From contig NC_081415.1 in the NCBI RefSeq assembly GCF_030272615.1, forward strand, positions 630,331,240 through 630,395,239: a stretch of 64,000 nt of DNA, given 5' to 3'. This DNA comes from Cryptomeria japonica. Its lineage: Eukaryota > Streptophyta > Pinopsida > Cupressales > Cupressaceae. This document shows, in pieces, positions 56,547 to 64,000 of the stretch (positions are counted from its first letter, which is position 1; the number at the start of each line of letters is the position of its first letter). The position numbers and the translations under genes are program-made. The notes below the pieces were generated by a model. The model saw only the letters and a list, made by a program, of their open reading frames with translations. It ran no database searches and was not told the origin of the DNA.

Positions 56547-57990
56547 TTAAAAGAATTTAGAAATAGGAGGCACACCTGTTGTAGCATGCACATTGTTGTT
56601 GTTGATTGTGTCATTGAACTTGATGAAAATTTTTGTTGGTTTGAACTTCACACATAGTTGTTGAACACTTTCCCCCTTATCACTCAGAGCCATGGGATTA
56701 GATTGCTCCATTTGACTCACAGGCAGTTGATAATTGTGGAGTGTTGCGCACAACTGCGAAAAGGAAGTAAACTCAGACAAAAGAATTTTTCCCTATATAT
56801 TTTTGCAAATTATAAATGAAAAATCATTGAATATAATTATCAGGTATAGTAAAAGAAATTTGAGCACACAAATGCTTATATCTACCAATGAAATCGGTCA
56901 CTTTTTCTTTAACACCTTGTTTACAATGCATTAAATCAGTCAAAGTGATTGGAGGACAAATGTTGTTTTGAAATTGTTGAATGAAAGAATTAGATAATAG
57001 TTGAAAAGAAGTGATATAATAAGAAGGCAAAGAGAAATACCATTGTAAATCCTTATCTCTTAGTGTTCTTCTAAATAGTTTTGCAAGCAATCTTTGATCA
57101 TAAGCAAAATCAGTACACAAGGTTTGAAATGTTTTGACATGCGTAAGAGGATCACCTTTTCCATTAGAGAGTTCCAATTGATGGACCTCACCATGCTTAG
57201 CTTGGATGGCTTTAACAATATCAAGAGAAATTGAGCTCGCAACATCAAATGTGGGCACACTAAACTTGGATTGACTCATGGAATCAATTTGTTGTTGTAA
57301 GGAAGACACAAGTTTGAGCAAGATTGTTAATGGTTGCTTCGGTAGAAGAATTGATGTTAGACATGGTTGATTGAGAAGGTGATGTGATGTTATTGAAGGC
57401 ATGGATTGAGAATAAGTTGTTGGGACATTATGATAAATAGGCATAGGTGATGTTTGAGTAGGAAATGGGACACTTAAAGGAGGAATAAAATTGTGGAAAG
57501 AATTGCCCCCTTGTGTCACATTAATTGGTTGAGGGATATTAGGAATACTTATGGAAGACATAGGTAAAGATGGAGGATTAAATGAAGAAGAGGGATTGCC
57601 CCCATGACCAATGGTTGTAGGAATGACATGTTGAGTTGATGTAGCCATGATGTTTGAAGTGAAGGTAGGAATACTAGCCATTGGAGTAGAAAAAAGAAAT
57701 AGAATGATTGATTTGATTCGAAGGTTGTGAATAACTTAAGTTCTCAGCATAACTCTTTATAGGCATGACATTAGAATCAACAATATGAGCAATGCCATGC
57801 AATATATCAATTTTATTCTTATCACTTTGAATCATGCATTTAAGGCCTTCAATTAATGGAAGAGCTTCACTATTAGGGTACTCTTGGGACATCCATTGTT
57901 GAAAGTTATCAAATTGATTGTCCAATTTTGAAACTTGATCTATGGAAACTCTAGTCAAAGCTTCTTCTTGTTCATCATGGGATTCATCAA
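56547..57990 (-). pseudogene. gag: Gag of the TR-GAG-like element, frameshifted
   Basis: 57674-57958 opens with RVSIDQVSKLDNQFDNFQQW. A frame change near 57680 leads into 56824-57681, a Ser/Pro/Thr-rich segment. The capsid block follows: GDPLTHVKTFQTLCTDFAYD (about 57120), LFRRTLRDKDLQWYFSLP (about 57040) and QFQNNICPPITLTDL (about 56960). It is closely related to the Tat gag at 8512-9051 (QYSYNICHPITMIDL). The remainder continues at 56547-56780. This is the only well preserved gene of the element. Confidence 0.85.
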
Positions 57991-58902
57991 TTGGATAGAT
58001 AGGGACATGAGTAGGATGTGAAGAATTAGTATTATCCTAAAAGAAGTCACCCAAATTATGCTCCATCTCCTCGGTAATTAAACCTTGGAAAACCTTAATT
58101 CTAATGCTTCATCTAATGGGGATGGTGTAGGTAGGACTAATAGTGGTGAAACTCATGCACTAGAGGGAAAATTGGGAATTTTGAATGTGAATTTTGAATA
58201 ATAGGAACAAAGTGCCCAAAAATTGAATAATGCAAAATTTGAGAAAATAATGATTAAACAATTTGACATTGTTGGAAGAAGAAAATGACACAATTTCCAA
58301 AAAATAATGTTTATGATAAATGACAGGAAATTGGAATTTAAAAATAGGGCCAATGGGATACCACTTAATTTTAAAATTGATAAAATCAAAATTTTTAAAA
58401 TCAGGGCAGGGTATAATTAACCACTTAATTTTTTTTTTTAAATCTTAAAATTTGAAATGTTGAAATTTGGAGGTATTCATTATTTTAGAGGGATCAAAAA
58501 GCGACAAAATCAGCCAATTTTCTGGATTTAAGCTATTAAATACGGTCATAACAGTCTCCCGAAATTTTGGGAAAAAAGCCAAGGACCATGTTGAAAGTGC
58601 ACACGGTTCGACCAACTTTTTTTGAAATTTTCAAGGATGAAATTTACAATGATTTTAAAGCGGACCCCAAAAAATTGGTGAATTTTACAATCTCTAGATC
58701 GGCAAAATGAAGGTTTGGATGGGAAAATAGGACCCTATGAGGGTTTTGAAAAAAATGAGGAATTGAATTGAAAATTTGAAAAGGGTCAAACCTAATGGAT
58801 AGGGACACCTTGAAAAATGTTTAGAAAATTGAAATTGATTGAAATTTGCACAAAATCCAATTAAATTTGAAAATTAGGGTTTTAGGACCTAACCACAGTT
58901 GC
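57991..58902 (-). other. Leader or divergent 5' LTR end of the TR-GAG-like element
   Basis: AT-rich, with no gene. The inner end of the 5' LTR and the PBS should lie here, but no TGGCGCC or TGGTATCAGAG site is visible and the sequence does not match 52750-53217. CCACTTAATTTT occurs twice (about 58361 and 58421). Confidence 0.5.
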
Positions 58903-59614
58903 GCACCTGCAACCTACACACAAAAAAGAGAGGAAAAGGGGTTTGGATTAGGGGTTTTCCTTGAGGTCAAACCCCATTTTTGTAATTAACCAAATGATGA
59001 AAGAAAATACTTGCAAGTAAAAGTAAATGAAAGACTGAAATGTAAGTCACCTCAAGGGAGGTTGTAGATAGAATGTAGGTATATTTTCTTGTATTGAATT
59101 GAATGTTGAAAGGGATCTCCTCTTCAATGGTTGAATCTTTGACTTGAATGCAACACCTAGCCTTGAAGTGAGACTTAAGAATGCCCAATGTTGGAAAGGA
59201 ATGCTTTAATGCGTGATCGATGAAAACTTACAACTTATGCAAATGGGAAGGTGAATGTGACTTATATACTCGTCAATTAGGGCTAATTGGCTGATTTTTC
59301 ATCACAGGCTGACACAGGGAAGGTTTTCTCGCTTTAAGCAATCTCCAATGTAAAGATAGGATAGAGGGGGCCCCAAAATAGGGCAAGGATATGGGTGCCA
59401 CGCCTCTTTCCTAGGAGGATAGGGGTGCCACACCCATGTCCTTCCCTTGTCTCAGAACAGGAAGTAGGTTCAGGCAGTGCAAAGGGTAGAATAAGGCAGT
59501 TTCTGGGGGTTGAGAAAGTCTTGGGTCTCTGATCAGGTTTAGGGATTCGAATCGCCAACTTGAAGACCCTAATGTGGTTGAAAATTGCAAGGGTCACAAT
59601 TTCATGACACTACA
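58903..59614 (-). repeat. 5' LTR of the TR-GAG-like element, homologous part
   Basis: Matches 53218-53917, with a short internal duplication of GGGTGCCACRCC near 59395-59435. Confidence 0.85.
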
Positions 59615-59720
59615 GGGGTCATATGGGGTCAGTAGGGGTCATTAGGGGTCTTAAGGATCCATTAAAGGTCATAAGGGGTTGTTAAAAACATAAGGGGTCT
59701 TAAGGGTTCTTATGGTGTCG
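59615..59720. repeat. Array tail right of the TR-GAG-like element
   Basis: GGGGTCATATGGGGTCAGTA and GGGGTCATTAGGGG variants, matching 36590-36690 closely. This confirms that the array was continuous before insertion. Confidence 0.88.
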
Positions 59721-60879
59721 TATGGGGTCTTATATTATGCATGTTAGGATCTTGAAAGGGGTTAAAAGATGTTTTAGGATGTATTAAGGGGTTGTTCATG
59801 TCTTAATATCTCCTAGGATGTACTAAGGGATTGGATGATGTCTTACAAGGTCCTAGGATGTACTAAGTTCTCCTAAGTGTCTTAAGAGGTCCTAGTATGT
59901 GCTAAGGGGTCGTAGGATAACATTTTAACATCTAATTGTATATGTGTACAACATTTATAAATAATTAAACATTAAAAGATTTTAACCATTAAATAATTTT
60001 AAAACCAATATATTACTAAGCATTAAAAAAAATTTAAATTAATATATTATTAAGCATTAAAAAACTAAAAAACTAATAAACTATACAAAATTATAAAGAA
60101 AAACTAAAACATTAATATATTAACACTAATTTCTTTGCCCCCTTCTTCTCCTCGACCACTAAACTCTAAGTCGATTAGTGCAAAATGAGGCGAAAAGCCT
60201 TTTTTGGAGCTTATATAGCAAAGGGATTCTGGCTAGAAGGGTTTCGGTCGGAACCCCTTTGCCACGTCGGTGCCATGTGACTACCACATTGGTCCAGCTG
60301 GAACCCTTTTGGCTAGAACGCTTCCAGCCGGATCGCACAGATAAGCTCTAGGTGCGACACAGATCCATACTTTTACCCCTATTCTCTTATGCACGAATTG
60401 AGAGAGCACAAGCGCTCATTGATGCTATCAAGACCATTTTGTTCTCTCTTTGTGGCAAAAATGTAATCTTTTTTCATGATCAATATAATGGTAGCTACCC
60501 CTAGGTAGTAGTTGGCTGAAAAACAAAATATATAATTGCTATTTTATTTGTTATATAATTATATGTACTTTAATCTTAATTTTTAATAGAGAAGGCCTAT
60601 TCATCAAAAAAATATATAGTTAATTAATAATGTAGTAATAATTAATTTAATAAAAAATAACAATCTCATTAAAAATTAGAATATAAATTATAATATAATA
60701 TTATGTATAATTTTTCATGACTTGAATTAGTCTTCTCTTGGAGATGCATTTGTCTTAATATTGATATGATTTTAGGCTCCATACTTGGCTATGATCTATT
60801 TTCCTTCATATACTAATTTTAAGATTAAATATATAATTAGATGATTGATAACATCCATTTTCAACATAAAACTACATTC
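59720..60879. repeat. Second copy of the AT-rich/LTR-like block
   Basis: Parallel to 36721-37960, including CTAGTATGTGCTAAGGGGTC, the TTATATAGC box near 60215 and the CCAGC-GGAAC elements. Differences are scattered substitutions and short indels. Confidence 0.85.
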
Positions 60880-61690
60880 ACATGCCTTAGGACACTTTTT
60901 GATATATTAATATCATGTTATTTTTTTGGAAGTTCTACATTGTTGCTAATTAACATGCAATGAATTTGAAGTTTCATGACTTGATGCATGACATTCTAGA
61001 AGATTATATTAATGATTTATTAAAAATATATACTCTTCTTGAAAATTATGAGGATTATCTTCACATTATCTTCCAATATCTACACCAATACAAACTATGT
61101 TTGAATTCCAACAATTATGTGTTTGATGTTGAAAGTGGATTAATTTTTGGTTTCATTATCTCTCATCTATGATCGATTTGGATAGTAAAATATCGATTTT
61201 ATTAAATTAGTTTCCCATTTCCCAACAACATGTCTCCATTCTATAGCCTTAAAGTAAAATTCAAGATATTTATTAATTTTTTGTTAAGTTAGTTGACTAT
61301 ACTAATCTTTTCATTGATCTTCTAAAGAAAGATGTGAAATTCTCCTAAAATAAAGAGTGTTGTGAGCCCTTGAGGTTCTTGAAACATATGTAGATTTGAA
61401 TCTTATGTCTTGATTCTTTTCACTCATGGTTGTCATATTCCTCTACACATATCTACTATTGACTATCATATTGGAGCTCTAGTTGTGCAAGACTATTATA
61501 ATGGTAGAGAATGTGTCATATATCTCATTAGTAGAATATTATTAGAATGTGTGACACATTACACTCTTAAAAAAATGATAGTGTTTGTGTAATACCTCTC
61601 GTGTTTGCATTCTATCATTATTGTTTTGAGCTAACATTGATATTATATACGATACATTTGGATTGTGTGTATGATTATTCTTTTTTATTG
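60880..61690 (+). pseudogene. Gypsy RT/RNase H fossil, copy 2
   Basis: 60960-61172 encodes HDILEDYINDLLKIYT and NYVFDVESGLIFGFIISHL, almost identical to 38055-38267. 61410-61592 has STIDYHIGALVVQ and LISRILLECVTHYT of RNase H. The shared Asp to Asn change in the YINDL box shows that the copies duplicated after inactivation. It is not interrupted by the solo LTR seen in copy 1. Confidence 0.8.
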
Positions 61691-62835
61691 GCACCCATGT
61701 GGTGCATCTTGATTAGAGTTATACTCTTTTGATCATATAGATATCACTATTGATGATTATTGATGGTTATACATTTAGATTCAATGATGGTTATACTTAT
61801 GATGCAATGATGAGATGATCATATGATGACATTCTAATTGTACATATGTGATGTGCTTGCATTATGATGCATGGATTATGTTATAGTCAATTAATGATGT
61901 ATTGTTATTGACCATGTTATTGTTTGACCCCGATTGAGAAATATCTATATGTGTTCTTGGATATCATGAATATCCACATGTACCCATAATGGTTGTTGAG
62001 TAATGCAAGTACAAGGTATCGACTCCACCCTGCTCCGCAGGTCTAAGCGTACTTATTTCCCCGATGGTTGTTACAATAGAAAGCAATATGACCATTATAT
62101 TATCCAGCCATAACCATCATTCATAATTTAGATAATTTCCTTGTGCTATTTTTTATGCCTTTAATTACCACATTTGGTAATTATTGGTAAACCCTATTGC
62201 ACCTTTGTGAAAAGGCCCATAAAGATTGTATGTGCATAACGATTTATTTGCAATTTATTATCATTTTGATGTATGTGTTAATGGTGTTTTAATAATATTG
62301 TGGCAATTCAATAATTAAATGTTTAGTGTGTCTTGTATATAGTTAAAATGTCTATAATTGCATAATTTGGCTTTGTGGGTCATTGGGAAATTTAAAAATT
62401 GACTTAAGTTTTAATTTGTTTTATTATTATTTTAGTTCATTTCAAAAGGTGAGTTTATTTTGGAGAATTAGAAGCCTATTGTTATACTTAGTTTTATTTT
62501 CACATTTCACTCTCTAATAGCCTACTACATTGAGAATTTGGTTTTCTCATTGCAAGAGATCTAGTGGGAGAAATTGTGTAGGTAGGAGCTTGTTGAATTT
62601 GTCTTGGTGAATTCATTATGTTGTTCAAAGGAATCACCCTCTTTCTTGGTGCGTGGAAAACAATTGCATTTTGAATATTTTGTCTCATGTTTGATGTAGG
62701 AATTAATTTCTTTATTCTTTCTCAATTTCATTTAATTGGTATGAGGAAAAAAATATTCTAGTTTATACCATTTCATTTTATTGATTCCTCATTTAGATTT
62801 CATTTAATTTTGAAAACCATGTTTTAAGCAAAGTT
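61691..62835. other. Unassigned AT-rich region
   Basis: It starts with GGCACCCATGTGGTGCATC, shared with 40269-40330. Beyond about 61760 it has no partner in the window. There is no ORF with recognisable motifs and no LTR ends. ATGATGGTTATAC repeats occur near 61755-61800. Confidence 0.5.
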
Positions 62836-63868
62836 TGTTAGGTCCCGGAGACAACTAAGAGGGAGGGGGGGTGTGTGAATCAATTGTCAAATAAATTTAA
62901 GCCAAAAACAACTTAACCAACCTTAATGCTTAATATCGGTAAACCAAACTTTATGTTGGTAGACAGTTTATCAATTAATTGCAATACCAATAAAGATTAA
63001 TGCATGAAACAGAAAGACAATAACATCCACAACACATAACACCAATATTTGTACGTGGAAACCCTGTAAGGGGAAAAACCACAGTGGGAAACCTTACCCA
63101 CAATCAGATTATACTACTGCAGCTAGTATATGTATACAAATGGGGTCTGCACATGCAGAAAGGCCAAGCACCTAGAGCTCACTAAACACAAATAGGAGTC
63201 ACAGTGACTACAATTGGATGGTTAAATCCAATAATGATGTACTGCTCAAAATAGCATCTTCATATGCTAGATTCAGTATCGGTGTAGTTCTGATTGCCTT
63301 TACAAAAACCTTCCTTCAACCTTCAAATGATGTCTGCATGTATAGCTCTGCTTATTCTCACATATATCGAATTACAATCCTTCTTACATTCGCATATCGA
63401 TCCCATAACCTAAGACCAATTTTAGTAGGTCAGCTCTAAAAGATATTACAATAAAATCAATTACAAATAAAACAATATCCGATGCATGATGTCAGCTCAA
63501 TGCATTTAAAATAACAAAAAAATCATCTCTAAGGTGTGTCGTGCTGATCTAGAATAGATAAGCATGTCGGTGCTTATTCTGGAACTATTTGTCGGTAACA
63601 ACAAATATGCAAACACGAATATACCAATTAACAAATCTCCAAGACAAAGTGTCAAAATGATGTCTTTGACATAACCAAGTGTTTTCCATATCATTCCAAG
63701 TGTCGGTGAACAATATATCTTGCTGGTGTACTAGATACCGATGACTGTGCATAAGTCACTTTGCTTGCTGGTAAACATTGCCAATTCTCCAAGTGCCAGA
63801 GTTGATAAGTTGTTAATAGGTGTTGACATCAATGACAAAACCATATCAACATATCCAAAATACCAACA
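62836..63868 (-). repeat. 3' LTR of Copia D
   Basis: About 1033 bp. The U5 hairpin is reduced to GACAA 62850-62854 with TTGTC 62884-62888. The second hairpin is GTGGG 63084-63088 with CCCAC 63097-63101. Confidence 0.9.
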
Positions 63869-63883
63869 ATCTCCCCCTTTGGC
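63869..63883 (-). other. Polypurine tract of Copia D
   Basis: The minus strand reads CCAAAGGGGGAGAT next to the LTR, as in Copia C and the pol-less element. Confidence 0.88.
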
Positions 63884-64000
63884 ATTGATGGCAACACAAG
63901 ATGGAAAAACCATCAAAGTGCCAAAACAGAAATGCCAAATACCAAAAACCAACAATCTCCCAAAAAGAGATCAAAACCAAAAATTAAAATTCAGGTACAG

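Larger units (their letters stand above)
52750..59614 (-). mobile_element. Non-autonomous Ty3/gypsy element (TR-GAG-like), TSD ggggt
   Basis: It runs from TGTAATGGTG to GACACTACA and is flanked by ggggt at 52745-52749 and 59615-59619. The 3' LTR is 52750-53917, preceded on the minus strand by a PPT. A homologous 5' LTR portion lies at 58903-59614. The inner part of the 5' LTR does not match, so the LTR pair is chimeric. The internal minus-strand region encodes gag, a knuckle, a protease-like domain and a proline-rich ORF. RT, RNase H and integrase are absent, so the element needs a helper. Confidence 0.87.
62836..64000 (-). mobile_element. Copia element D, 3' end (window-truncated)
   Basis: The 3' LTR at 62836-63868 is followed by a PPT complement and about 115 bases of internal sequence, so the element is on the minus strand and its body lies to the right of the window. 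The LTR belongs to the same family as the solo LTR at 16983-18041 (TGTTAGGTC-CGGAGACAA start, AAATACCAACA end). Confidence 0.88.

Noticed and set aside
58335-58360. Minus-strand TGGTATCCCATTGG as a PBS for the TR-GAG-like element
   Set aside because: It matches the Met-tRNA site only in its first seven bases, is not next to an LTR end, and gypsy elements of this type use other primers.

Overview
This window is plant nuclear DNA, most likely from a large-genome gymnosperm such as a conifer. That organism call is an inference from the nested long LTR elements, the ACCGGT/ACCGGC-rich Copia LTRs and the AT-rich background. I see no host gene, tRNA, rRNA or CRISPR array. Nearly every base belongs to a retroelement, a solo LTR or a complex tandem repeat. 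Most junctions can be placed from terminal TG...CA-type ends, primer-binding sites (PBS), polypurine tracts (PPT) and short target-site duplications (TSDs).

Layout. (1) 1-4334: the 5' part of a minus-strand Ty1/copia element (5' LTR, gag, protease, integrase, start of RT), cut by the window edge. (2) 4335-4813: a piece of a palindromic tandem repeat with the core GGGGTCATATGG/GGTCCTAAGG. (3) 4814-33610: a plus-strand Ty3/gypsy element of Tat type with LTRs at 4814-5781 and 32604-33610. It carries decayed gag, protease, RT, two RNase H domains, integrase and an antisense ORF encoding a plant mobile domain (PMD). It is interrupted by three solo Copia LTRs in or near pol (10649-12231, 16983-18041, 18219-19026), by a nearly complete minus-strand Copia element (21017-28761) inside the antisense ORF, and by a fourth solo LTR (31011-31886). 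(4) 33611-38790: more of the palindromic array, then an AT-rich block with a gypsy RT/RNase H fossil. (5) 38791-40268: a solo gypsy-like LTR. (6) 40340-41129: array again. (7) 41130-51996: a minus-strand LTR element with no recognisable pol. It has a coiled-coil plus CCHC zinc-knuckle ORF and a second long charged ORF, and is itself split by a 5'-truncated LINE (43092-47214). (8) 51997-52749: array. (9) 52750-59614: a minus-strand non-autonomous gypsy element (gag, protease and a proline-rich ORF, no RT or integrase). (10) 59615-61760: array plus a second copy of the RT fossil block. (11) 61760-62835: unassigned. (12) 62836-64000: the 3' LTR and PPT of another minus-strand Copia element running off the window.

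How the pieces relate. The array and fossil block are oldest. The Tat element, the pol-less element and the TR-GAG-like element each inserted into array sequence, with array continuing on both sides. The Copia solo LTRs and the Copia at 21017-28761 then landed inside the Tat element. The LINE landed inside the pol-less element. Where the solo LTRs split integrase, the coding frame resumes across the TSD, so the insertions are younger than the gene they cut.

The points most worth following are: two hairpins shared by otherwise different Copia-type LTRs, with compensatory base changes in the stems; a LINE with a further ORF directly after RNase H; the pol-less coiled-coil/zinc-knuckle LTR element; the antisense PMD ORF; and the palindromic array.
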